Shown here piece after piece: positions 41,584-51,217 of a DNA stretch of 64,000 nucleotides (within the stretch, counting starts at the first letter, position 1; every line of letters begins with the position of its first letter). Source of the DNA: Hysterangium stoloniferum (lineage: Eukaryota > Basidiomycota > Agaricomycetes > Hysterangiales > Hysterangiaceae); the NCBI GenBank assembly GCA_015178975.1, contig WHVD01000010.1, positions 620,001-684,000 on the forward strand, in the 5' to 3' direction. The position numbers and the translations under genes were made by a program. The notes under the pieces were generated by a model. It was not told where the DNA came from and did not search any database. It worked only from the letters and a program-made list of their open reading frames with translations.

Positions 41584-42521
41584 AGGCTCTGAGCTTATCG
41601 ACGGGAGAGTATATGAAAGCACACAGACGTCTCGCCTAACTCGTTACATATATGCCCAATGTATTCCAAGTGATGTATAATTAAAAGTATCACCGGATCT
41701 ATTAATCGGAAAAAGAAACTGAGCGAACCGTGGCCATCGATAGACTCATGTATTGGCTCTGACGGCGAATATTGAAAATTTGGTGAACATTTGTCACGTG
41801 CAACACACTCGGATCTAGGCAATCAAGGTTCATTGTCCTTACTTGGATGATAGGAAGTTTCTGTGATCGTCGTTCCTATCGTACGAACCGCATGTCAGAA
41901 AAAATGAGTGTGTGAGAAGATATGGGATTAACCTTGTGCCCGATATCCTCGATCGGAGGGTCGTGTACGGTGTTGGCTCAGATCGGAATGGGTATCATTG
42001 TGTGTGACTATATGTGGCTGTGTATACATCTACAGTCGACTCCCTCATAACCCATACCCCAGATAACCCATACTCCCTCATAACCCATACAATTATGGAG
42101 TAACCAAATTGCTAAGCGGGTTTTAATACCTCCCTGATAACCCATACTCCCTCATAACACTACTTCTGGACCTATCCCAAGGGGTATGGATTATGAGGGA
42201 GTTGACTGTACATCCCGTTAATTATTATTATTTTGTTTGGAGCTTACGGCGCTATTCATGATCATACGGAATCGTGTGGACTATGAGCGGATACATCTCA
42301 CGCCTACAATGTCACAGGTTCCTAATCCATACAACATCACCTGATGCTGGAAAGAATCCCCAACCCGTCACTCATGTAATGTTTTGATAAACATTCTGAT
42401 GAGGGAAAGACAAAGATTGTGACAAAAGGGATGCAGGTATGGCTTAATTGCAGAACTTGGTTGTTCAAGGTGCTCCAATTCAGCACAGTATGGCATCAGT
42501 ATAGGACCTGATACTGGTGAA
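41584..42521. other. Intergenic DNA with one MITE
   Basis: CpG-containing sequence downstream of the host-type gene, probably its 3' region. Apart from the MITE at 42033-42208 I see no gene. Short minus-strand frames (41595-41822) have no motif. Confidence 0.4.
42033..42208. mobile_element. Pogo/Tc1-like MITE (176 bp), TA target duplication
   Basis: Terminal inverted repeats of 28 bp (starting CAGTCGACTCCCTCATAACC), matching in 26 positions, with TA on both sides (42031-42032 and 42209-42210). Internal DNA repeats parts of the terminal sequence (CCCATACTCCCTCATAAC at several places). It has no coding capacity, so it would depend on a transposase elsewhere. Confidence 0.9.
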
Positions 42522-42885
42522 TGTAAGGGGACATTTTATTTCTTCATATTTTTCATTTTCAAGTTGTCTGCCCATTCAGGAGTTAGGTAGATTAATCAGT
42601 AGTATTTCTTGTCATTTACTCATATTTTTCCAATAGCTATTCCACCCTCTAGGAATATTCTAAGGTAGAATAAGTAGTTAGTGTCCATATATGGGGTACA
42701 CTGTCATTCTATATTTCAAAGCACCTAGCAGAGGCCCCCCTTATCCTTTTCTCTTTGGATATCCCTCTGCTAGATGAGTAATTTTTCATCCTGTATATAT
42801 GTATATATGTATTAGCTACCTAATACACTTTGGATATCCCTGGTAGCCTTGTGTGTACACAGGCCGGGTTTGAGTGGCCCTTACA
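42522..42885 (+). mobile_element. Solo LTR G (364 bp), target duplication GTGAA
   Basis: Starts TGTAAGGGGAC and ends GGCCCTTACA. GTGAA is at 42517-42521 and 42886-42890. TATATTTC (about 42710) lies about 32 bp before TATCCTTTTCT (42742-42752), the predicted RNA start. The same LTR bounds G5 at 57585-57908. Confidence 0.9.
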
Positions 42886-43406
42886 GTGAACAGATATGCA
42901 AGAGTACACACTCTATAATGGAAATATGGATACACATTCCCATCATGCTTATTTTGTCCCTGAATTATGAGGACTTGACAGAGACATGGTGTCTGCCTAA
43001 AAAGCTTAAATTAGTTCAGAATTCAAGCTATCTTAAATGTCTCCACTACAACCTCATAGGCAATGCTATCTATGACTATGATGGTTTCTATCATTCAGGA
43101 CGCCATTAAAAATTTTAAAGGTACTATATCACAGTACCTTGAAGAGAAGTTTCAGACAGTTTCAGGTAATATTCATATACATTATGGCTGTTATGTATGT
43201 AATGTGTTGCAAGGTGGAATTGAAGCTCAGGAAGAGTTTCAGAAAATACAAAAAAAGTCTTGGCTAATCACAATGTTCTTGTAAACTACAATTCTTCTTC
43301 AGCAATACTGTCTCAAGCCACTATAAATCCTACTATCTTTTCTGTGACAAGTTGAAGGTTAAGGCGAAGAATGTTGAAAGTGTTGAAAGATAGTCAAGTT
43401 GAAGAG
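42886..43406 (+). other. No recognised gene
   Basis: Two overlapping short frames (42849-43109, 43063-43284) with a possible intron between them. No motif is recognised. This is host DNA of the LTR G insertion within the 22-kb block. Confidence 0.3.
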
Positions 43407-43900
43407 CATTAAGTGTTGTATTGGGAACCTATTCTAGGAACTATTGGGAAATAACCAGGAACTTGGAGACTTCCAGGTAGGGTTGGTACTTGGCTTCAGC
43501 TTATATGCTGTGCCTCTGTGCAAATGCTTGTGTGTCCTTAATTTCAGAGGGTGCCAAGGAGCTTACAGATAATTGGAGTTCCAAAGAGTTCTGAATATCA
43601 AGCATACAGAAAGAGATGAGGAATAGGCTAACTAAGTTGATATTAGATCTAAGGTGTAAGTACAAATGTGCAGGAACTAATATAGATGTTATGGTAATTG
43701 TACTACAAATTAAGATCACAATAAGACAGATTAGAATGGAAGTTCCAAATGAACATAATAAGCAAATGAATGAATACTTGTCAACTGACAAGTTACTAAA
43801 TATAGAACAAGGACAAAGTTCAGAATGGCTGGGGATTGATGGTATTCTGGAGGTGGGGGTTATATCAGAATATTGAAATATCTGGGAATGGATTGTAACA
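43407..43900 (-). mobile_element. LTR E' (about 494 bp), right-hand copy
   Basis: Decayed type E LTR ending GGATTGTAACA, with the core at about 43488-43514 (GGCTTCAGCTTATATGCTG). The part from 43694 on is nearly the same as 21796-22006. Confidence 0.7.
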
Positions 43901-44091
43901 GCACCCCCCCCATTAAGGCGTCCCATAGAGGTGATTAGGTACAAAGAATTGAGCTGTTGGTAATCCATTATGTGTTGTATATAGAAACACATGTCTGGAG
44001 GTAAATAGTTTTGGAGGCTGGGTCCTGGGTATAAAAATCCCAAAACATTTCAAATTAGCAATTTTCTTTCTTGGTCCTGACTTGCATGTCA
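43901..44091 (+). promoter_or_regulatory. Polypurine tract and promoter of a lost antisense gene copy
   Basis: A G-rich (minus sense) tract adjoins the LTR. TATAAAAA at 44030-44037 and leader sequence up to CTTGCATGTCAGC match the antisense-gene promoters at 22137 and 18677. It stops at 44091, where G3 RNase H sequence starts, so no coding part remains. Confidence 0.65.
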
Positions 44092-45809
44092 GCGGCAATT
44101 GCATAATTGGAAGCATTGGTTTCCACAATAATCAGAACATCAGGTTTCCAATGGGAAAGAATCAGGGCCAAAGTGAACGCATTTTTCAAAGTCTGGAAAG
44201 CAGAGCGGCATTTGTCATCAAAAACCCATGGTTGAGTTTTACGGGTAAGATGAGTAAGTGGTACTGTAATATCCAAGTAGTTCCAAATAAAATGACAGTA
44301 AAAGTTGGCAAAACCTAAAAATGACTGAATGTCCTTGACTTTCTGTGGTTTGGCCCAATCATGGACAACTTGAACCTTGGTTTCATCCATACAGAGACCC
44401 TCAGGTCTGATAATGAAACCTAAGTATTCAATAGAATCCATATCAAAGTAGCATTTTTTACTGTTGGCGAAAAGACCGTTTTTATGGAGTCTTCAGAAGA
44501 CTTCACAGACCTGTTCATCGTGAAGAGTGGGATCCTTGGAAAATACCAGAATGTCATCCAAATAGACTATAACACATGTCAAACATGTCGGAAAATATAT
44601 CATTAACAAAACATTGAAAAGCGGAAGGGGTGTTGGTAAGGCCGAACGGCATAACCAACCATTCAAAGGATCCATAATGAGTCCAAAAAGCAGTTTTCCA
44701 TTCATCGCCCTCAGCAATTCAAACCAAATGATAAGTGTGTTTGAGGTCTATTTTGGTGTAGATTCAAGCTTTCCGTGGGGTGTCGAGTAAATCGGTAATG
44801 AGTGGAAGTGGATACTTATCTTTCCGTGTGATGGAATTTAATCCTCTGAAATCGACACAGAGTCGAAGGGAGCCATCCTTCTTTCTGACGAACAGGACGG
44901 GTGCTCATACAGAGACTTTGAGGGACGGATAAAACCTATCGACAGATGTTCATCCAGGAACTCCTGAATGGACGAAAGTTTTGATTGGGATAATGGGTAA
45001 ATAGGTCCTAACAGAGGGTTTGAACCGGGCTCAATATCGATTTTTAAGTCGTAGGGCCTATGTGGTGCAAGCCTGTCAGCTTTTTGCTTACTGAAAATGT
45101 CTGTGAAATCATGGTATTTTTTGGGAAATCCTTCCAGGTCAGCTTTTAGCTTGGATAATTCTGGAGTCGCAAAACGTCCAGATGCTTCATCAACTTTTAA
45201 GCTGATCGAAAAACACTGTGAACCATCCAGTTTACTCACCCTAACAAATGCCGAAGCATTGATGAGAGAGATTTTCGGAGGCTCAGAGGTTTCGGTAGAA
45301 GCCGGAGATGCTGTTGATGCTGAAAAGGCGTTGGCCGGAAAAGACACTGCAGGAGGAACTGAAGTGTCGGGAATTTGGAAATTAATACTGCCCAATACCC
45401 AGTCAATCAACAGATTATATCGGGTGAGCCAGTTGTATCCAAGAACTACCGAACAGCTAGAGTCCAACTGTGTTACGAAAAAGGTAACCGTCTGGGATGT
45501 TCCACAAGGGAACCGGATAGACTTGTTGCAGGCTTGGGTAATTGCCGTATTGCTAGTGCCATCAAACAAATGCAAGGAAATTGTGGGAACAGAATGGAGT
45601 TTCAGATTATGTTTTGTGGCAAAGGTGGTATCTACAAAACAGTGTGTGGAGCTGGAATCTATCAGAAATCGGAACACTAAATTTCCAAGAAAGTCAGAGA
45701 TGAGTTTTACAAATAATGAATTGGGATTAGAGAGAGCGGACACGTTGAGATGGATAACCTTGGAAACACGGAGAGAGTCAATGCAACCCTCTGTCCGTGC
45801 AGATTCCAA
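44092..45809 (-). pseudogene. pol N-terminal half of G3: protease, RT, start of RNase H
   Basis: In minus sense the protease motif is [13 protein letters not shown] (DSG changed to DSS, about 45660). The RT runs from about 45150 to 44300, with [21 protein letters not shown]-like remnants, [14 protein letters not shown] (about 44545) and EYLGFIIRPEGLCMDETK. The RNase H start VETNASNYAIAA ends at 44092. The protein continues, after a gap of about 35 residues, at 21797. At least four frame breaks are present. Residue similarity to G1b pol is high throughout, so G3 and G1b are sister families with different LTRs. Confidence 0.85.
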
Positions 45810-45859
45810 AGGGTTGCTTACTCTTTTTTCGACTCTGTGGCGGGTTTTTCCTTAGACAT

Positions 45860-47050
45860 TGTAGTCGTAGTGGAAGTTGCTGTGCGGGCCTTAAAAGAGT
45901 TAGATATAACAGTACAGTCGGAAACTTTGTGTCCGCCTTTCCTGCAGAAAAGGCAGAGGTCTTCGTCCATATGTCATTGTTTCTCCTTCGGGGTGAGTTT
46001 ATCGTTGGTACCCAACAAATGGGAAATGTCGGGTTTGTCAGAAGTTGACTGTTTTTCCTTGTTGGATTTCTTGTCTTTTTTCCGGTCGGAGTTTGATTTG
46101 CCAGTATTAGTGCCAGAGTTGCTGGTGTTATTACCTGAGTTATTGCTGGAAGACTTGCTAGTCAAAGCTTTGTTGTTCTGAGAACGTTCCGTCAGGTTCT
46201 CTCGAGAGACCTCGGCTTTTCGTTCCCAATAACAGGCATTGGATGTTTGAGCTTTAATCCACATGAGTTGGAGAGTTTTCGGCTTCCCATCTTTGCAGAT
46301 CTCATCTTTAAGGCATGATGGAAGTCCCATATAGAAATGGTGCCTGAGGGCAGAATCGTCCCATCCACATCGTGCGGTGAGGGTATTGAACTTGACGAGA
46401 TAATCGGAAACTCGTTGATTGTCCTTCATCTTAAGCATCATTAATTCATTTTCCGCTTCGCTGGATTGATCGTAAGGTCCGAAATTAGTTTCCAGTTCTT
46501 CCACAAAAGCGTCCCAGTCATCGAGCCATATGGGTGTCTCATCGGATATTCCAGAGAGTCTGGGTTCGAACCAATCTTGAGTGGTATCCTTGAGATAAGA
46601 GAGTGCGAAATTGACTTTTCAACTGTCGGATTTAAATGCAGTGGGTCAATCACGGAAACTGAAACAGCATTGGAGAAGGAAATTCTTCAATTTTTTCAGA
46701 TCCTTGCCGGTAAATGGTTCGGGTTCTTTGACTCCGGTGTGGGATGATTCTTTACTATCCTCAGCGGATTTCAAATAGTCAGCAAATTTCACAATGGAGT
46801 TGATAAACAACATTTCAGTCGGTTCGTCGGAAGATTTCTTTTTCGATGTCTCCAGCTGATCTTCTGCTTCGTTGTTGGAAGTGTGGGGAATATTGGAGTC
46901 CTCTGTTACCTCGGTAACCTCCTCGGTAACTTCTTCGACTGAAGCTGATGTTGTCGGCTGAATTGGGGTTTCAGGTTGAGTGGTGTAAAGTTGCAATGGG
47001 GATTGAAGTTGGGATGGTCCTTCGGCAGCTTTGCATTTGGGACCGATGAT
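45860..47050 (-). pseudogene. gag of G3
   Basis: The N-terminal region (46996-46646) is Thr/Glu-rich (QLYTTQPETPIQPTTSASVE) and aligns with MPPRRKA-type gag after its first 15 residues. The start codon itself appears lost: codons upstream to about 47050 are open but have no ATG. Capsid pieces follow (LMMLKMKDNQRVSDYLVKF, LPSCLKDEICKDGKPKTLQ), then a Ser/Asn/Lys-rich linker, and MDEDLCLFCRKGGHKVSDC with a CCHC knuckle (about 45920-45975). One or two frameshifts occur near 46500-46650. The same gag recurs at 63267-64000. Confidence 0.8.
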
Positions 47051-47068
47051 GAGTGAGTCGCAGAGTTG

Positions 47069-47079
47069 AGATCTGATAT
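47069..47079 (-). promoter_or_regulatory. Putative self-priming primer-binding site of G3
   Basis: In minus sense, two bases (GT) after the 5' LTR, ATATCAGATCT is the exact reverse complement of AGATCTGATAT in LTR E (minus strand 13944-13954). In the adjoining 5' LTR that site has one change (47322-47332). Confidence 0.62.
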
Positions 47080-47081
47080 AC

Positions 47082-47625
47082 TGTTAAGTGCTGTGCCGGG
47101 AACTTATTCCGGAACTATCAGAAAGTCACCGGGAAGTCGGGAACTATCGGATAGGGTCAGGACGTCGGCTTCAGCTTATGTGCTGCACCTCTACGCAAAT
47201 GCTCAAAGTCCTTAATTTCAGAAGTGAGACTTATGATGGAAGATACGGATATTCAGAGTTCCAAAGAGTTCTGAATATTGAGCGTACAGAAAGATGGAAG
47301 AAGGAATAAGAAACTAAGTTGATATTAGATCTAAGGTAAAGTACAAATTTGCGGAAACTAATATAAGTCTTCTCATTATTGTACTACAAACTGAGACCAT
47401 AATAAGACAGAAACGGAAGTATTCTTAAAACAGAAATACAATAAGACATATTGGGGAGATAATATTCCAAAACAGGAATATAATAGACAAATGAGTGAAT
47501 ACCTGTCAATGGACAAATTACCAAATGCAGAACAAGGGAAGAATGCGGAAGATACGGTAACTATGATGTTCCGTAGTCGGAGATCGGAAGTCGGATATTG
47601 AAACATCTGGGAACGGGTCGTAACA
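47082..47625 (-). mobile_element. LTR E, 5' LTR of G3 (544 bp), intact
   Basis: Starts (plus strand) TGTTAAGTGCTG and ends ACGGGTCGTAACA. The right flank GTGTG matches 13700-13704. The core is at about 47164-47190. In minus sense a TTATATTAG box lies 33 bp before the predicted RNA start. Confidence 0.9.
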
Positions 47626-48132
47626 GTGTGTTTCAAAGAGGAGATTAGAGCAGAAAATGTACTTGAGATTACTGGGGAGAATCTAAGCTGATTTTTTGAC
47701 TGGATTGTATGTACAACATCTGCCAGACTATACAGACTGTGGAATGTATGTCATACCAAATCCAGTAATAATGAAATCCAAACTAGTAAACATGAAATGA
47801 GATAAGTAAACACCAAATTTGGTGTTAGGAATGGGACAGAGCGGAGTAGAGTCCAAATCGTGACAGGTCATTAGACCATAATGGGAATGGGGTGGGAGTG
47901 GAGTCTGAAATGTGATAGGTCATTAGACCATAATGGGAACAGGTGGAGTCCGAAATGTGACAGGTCATTTAACCATAACAGGAATGGGACTCAGTTAGAG
48001 GGCTGACAGGCTTTCCAAGTGGGGTCCAGTGACTGGTATGTGGGACAGGGTCAGAGATAGACAGGTGCAGGTCCCAGCAGGTATTCTGGTGACTGATACA
48101 TGCAGTGACAAAAGTCGAGCACAGACGGGTCT
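47626..48132 (-). mobile_element. LTR D, 5' LTR of G1b, outer part
   Basis: Continues the LTR D broken at 13704 (GTGTGTTTCAAAGAGG...). It has CTATACAG-type TATA remnants and the RNA-start region (minus sense AGTCAAAAAAT, one change). It stops at CGGGTCT where LTR G of element G5 starts, so the far end of this LTR lies beyond the window. Confidence 0.75.
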
Positions 48133-48141
48133 TATAAGGGC

Positions 48142-49634
48142 TGTTAGAATTAAAGCACAGGTATGTGTCAGTACGTCGTGGACGCAAACAAAAAGTATTA
48201 GTATTACTAAGCAACTATACAGTAGTTACTAATCTATATACAAAAGAATGCAAGATTACTAATTATATATATCATATTTCAACACAATCCCTTAATCGAA
48301 GCATTTGAACAAAAGGCTCCCTAAGTGTGAATTATCATATCTGTGCAGTATGTACCCATTGCACTCTCTGAGGTATTGCCAATTTTGATGTTGTCATTAC
48401 AATCAGCAGCATTGGCATTGGCGTTGGCGGGAATCTTAGGGCTCGGACAGTCAACCTGGTAATGACCATGTCCCCCACAGTTGAAGCACAAAATGTTTGG
48501 TGGGCACTTAATTGTACAGTGGTGGGCAGCCAAAAAGGCTCAAATTTCTGCATTGTTATTAACAATGGATAAATTATGAGGGCCAAGCTGGTGCAATTCT
48601 TCATTGAGTAAGCGATTGATGACATATTCGAGGATGAGTTGTTCAGGTGGAATGGAATCCAAGCTGACAATGAACTTGTCATATGATTCATCAAGGCCAT
48701 TGGTAAGCACCAGAATCATTTCTTCATCTTTGTGAGTTTTGAGCCAATGACAAAGGGCGGTATCAATGTTAATTGATGGAGTACTGGTTGCATGGCTGAG
48801 ACGTTGTGAGGTGTGCTTCACGGTAGCGATCCAGAGCTGCATGCTTTGTGAGTCATCTTCTTCATGGTCATGAAGTGGCAGCGAATAGCAAGACGAGATG
48901 CAAATCCACGAGCAATGTGTACTTGGCATAAATTTTCCCAAGAGATGATGGGATCGTTTTCGTGGAGGTGAGGGATTTGCTCTGGTTCAATACCAAGAGT
49001 AAGTTCCGATTGGGCAAGTTGCTGTTTTTTAATGAATGTGTGGACCCATTTTGAGGAGGATGAGCTGAGTGGTCGAGTTTCCGAACCATCAATAAGATCC
49101 CAGACATCCTTGCGAACAAGAAGTGCTTTCATATAAACACACCATGTACATACTATAATTTTCTTCCCCTAGTTTTTGAAAGTAATTCTCATTCCCCATT
49201 TCTGGATAAGTGTGCGATGCTGATGTAGATTAGTGAGAAAAATGAAGATAAGGTGTGCAGTGCCAATTTCGATGTATTGCCCTGGAATCCTTTCCATGCA
49301 CGTACTGTGACTTCTAAGTCCTTTTATATGGTCACCTTCAATATACTGCCCTGGAGTCCTTCCCATGCAAGTATTGCGGCTTCTAAGCCCTTCTATACGG
49401 TCACCTAAAAAGAATACAATGAGTAACTACTCGAAGGAACAAAAATGCGTGGCAACAAATCTGAAAGATAAGTCTGCAGGGCCTATAACCTGTTAGAATT
49501 AAAGCGCAGGTATGTGTCAGTACATCATGGATGTGAACAAAAAAGTGTTAGTATTACTAAGCAACTATACAGTAGTTACTAATCTATATACAAAAGAATG
49601 CAAGATTACTAATTATATATATCATATTTCAACA
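48142..49634 (-). mobile_element. Gag-only Copia-like LTR element (TR-GAG type), target duplication AGGGC
   Basis: Two direct LTRs, 48142-48284 (143 bp) and 49491-49634 (144 bp), start TGTTAGAATTAAAGC and end ATATTTCAACA. AGGGC is at 48137-48141 and 49635-49639. The 1.2-kb interior encodes only gag. In minus sense, the site after the 5' LTR is GGTTATAGGCCC, a Copia-like primer site, and TTAAGGGATTG precedes the 3' LTR. The LTRs differ at only a few bases (for example ACGTCGTGGACGC against ACATCATGGATGT), mostly CpG changes. Confidence 0.9.
48321..49132 (-). CDS. Copia-type gag (UBN2-like) with CCHC knuckle, sole protein of the element
   Basis: In minus sense the N-terminus reads LLVRKDVWDLIDGSETRPLS (typical Copia gag start). 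After frame changes near 48870 and 48540 come SHATSTPSINIDTALCHWLK, LTNGLDESYDKFIVSLDSIP and ILEYVINRLLNEE. The zinc knuckle is CFNCGGHGHYQVDC (about 48450-48495), and the frame stops at 48321. This order (UBN2-like helical region then CCHC) is that of Copia gag, which packages RNA. The frame changes may be decay or introns. No protease, integrase or RT follows, so movement would need enzymes from another element. Confidence 0.78.
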
Positions 49635-49714
49635 AGGGCAACCTCAATAGAGCCTGTGGTACTCACACTAGACTAACTAACAGAGGGATATCCAGAGTAT
49701 ATTAGGTAGCTACT

Positions 49715-50985
49715 TGTGAAGAGTGGTGGAAGTTCTAACCATTCTATATATGAAGAATATCGACCATTTAGGTACGACACAATGATGTATTGACTGTTTA
49801 GTTCAATATGGTCGAGTGAATTAGCTATCTACAGTAGAATAGAGAGCTAAAACAAATAAAGGAGAATTGACTGTAAAGTATGATTCTGAATGACTGCTCA
49901 AGTGTTGAAGAGAATAACAAGAGAGTCAAATAACAGAGTAGTGTGGATGTAGTCCGCACGGATTAGTATAGTTTGAAGCTCTGATTGTGCTAGTAGTTAA
50001 AGCCCATCTGTGACGGTCGAGATGATACCCCAATCACAACTTACAGGACACTAACTGGGTGTCTGGGAAGTCGTGGTTGTGGGGTAAAAAGTGTCTGAGT
50101 TCTAACTACCAGTGCTAGAATACATAAGTCTGGCACGTATGCACCCACAAGAGTCAATGTACCGAATGCATAGGAGGATAACCCAAAACTCTAAAAGTTA
50201 TTTATCCACTAAAGTGTATATATCTATATTGTTTGTTGTAAAATTAATATTTAATCAAATTCAGTCCATCAGGTGATACTCTGGAGAATAAGGAAATATT
50301 TATATTTATCTTATATCTGACAAAAGTTAGTCAAACAAACATATATAGATTATCCTTTTGGGGATAAATTCCACAACATGGATTGGTTGGCCAGATAGTT
50401 CTGGTTAACTTTCTAAACCAAATAAATTTAAATTATATGAACTATATTTGAAAGTTTGCATAATATACAAGAGAATGCATTTCATCCCAAATATTAAGTC
50501 ATAACCCAAATAATTTTGGTTAACTATAATGTTTGTGGACATTTTAAACATCTCATCTCAAAGATTAAGTCATAACCCGAGTAATTTTGGTTAACTATAA
50601 TGTTTGTGGACATTTTAAAAGTCATGGAGATACTAAAGAATGCATTTTATCCCAAAGATTAGGTAACAACCCAGATAATCTTGTATAACCATGACATTTC
50701 TGCATATTTTAAAGAGCATACAAGTCTTAAAGATCAAATTTTGGGGTAATGAAATATAAACCCCTAAAACATGTAGTCATAGCCAGAGGAAGTAGTCTCA
50801 CTTAAAAATATGAGGAGTTTTTCATAAAATTTTGTATATTCAATGAATTTTGACTATCCTCCATAGGTTGTCAAACTAATTATATGTGTATAATAAAATA
50901 GAGAGAAAGTAGAAATAATAATGGAAATATAGTATGAACTCATCCAGACTATATTTCTGGAGTATATTTCACCATACCTCTCACA
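49715..50985 (-). mobile_element. LTR B with nested AT-rich element
   Basis: Starts TGTGAAGAGTGG and ends CATACCTCTCACA. It is about 580 bp after removing 50174-50861 and one CATAG, slightly shorter than the copy at 34768-35410 (small deletions). No target duplication is visible: CTACT is on the left, GTGCC on the right. On its right is a polypurine-like tract, so it stands where the 3' LTR start of G5 should be, with LTR G sequence on its other side. Confidence 0.78.
50174..50861 (-). mobile_element. AT-rich GAGGAT...ATCCTC element, copy 2 (688 bp), target duplication CATAG
   Basis: Inverted relative to the other three copies. Exact CATAG at 50169-50173 and 50862-50866; LTR B reads through once it is removed. 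This copy best defines the family's ends and its 5-bp duplication. It includes two tandem copies of a segment of about 67 bp (TTAAGTCATAACCC...GGACATTTTAAA, about 50490-50620). Confidence 0.88.
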
Positions 50986-50999
50986 GTGCCCCCCAGGTC
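50986..50999 (-). promoter_or_regulatory. Polypurine-like tract of G5
   Basis: In minus sense CGACCTGGGGGGCAC directly adjoins TGTGAGAGG of LTR B, the usual position for plus-strand priming next to a 3' LTR. Confidence 0.5.
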
Positions 51000-51217
51000 G
51001 AAGAGCTATGTCAAAGAAGGTGTCGAAGGACACTTGAAACTCCTCCCCATGTGTCCTGTGAAGAACCTCTGAGGTGCAGGATAGCATTTCCCCAGGTGAG
51101 ATGCTTGGCGCGAAAGGAAAGGGCAATGTCTTCCCACTTCAAAATGTCGTTGGCAGATGTCAACCCATCCAGCTTCTGAATTGAAGAGACCCAATGACCA
51201 TAGGCCTTTTGGCACAT

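Larger units (their letters stand above)
13705..47625 (-). mobile_element. Composite chromovirus G3 with nested insertions, target duplication GTGTG
   Basis: E-type LTRs sit at both ends (13705-18548 interrupted; 47082-47625 intact). GTGTG lies directly outside both ends (13700-13704 and 47626-47630), and LTR D sequence reads through when the insert is removed. In minus sense the order is 5' LTR, gag (46996 to about 45750), PR-RT (to 44092), a 22-kb foreign block, RNase H-integrase-chromodomain (21797-19945), antisense gene, polypurine tract and 3' LTR. About 35 codons of RNase H are missing at the split. An assembly join in long repeats is possible but would have to preserve the exact duplication. 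Confidence 0.75.
48133..49714 (-). mobile_element. LTR G fragment, 3' LTR end of G5, with nested gag element
   Basis: 48133-48141 and 49640-49714 together give about 84 bp matching the end of LTR G (TATAAGGGC, then CAACCTCAATAGAGCCTGTG), interrupted by the element at 48142-49634. It stops at 49714 where LTR B begins; the rest of LTR G is missing. Confidence 0.65.

Noticed and set aside
45097-45855. 252-codon plus-strand frame opposite G3 protease/RT
   Set aside because: Shadow of the pol coding strand: the minus-strand frame has protease and RT motifs, while this one has none. It is not in the position of the real antisense gene.
47382-47625. Possible gene in the LTR E region
   Set aside because: Short frames recur in all LTR E copies with different breaks; non-coding LTR.
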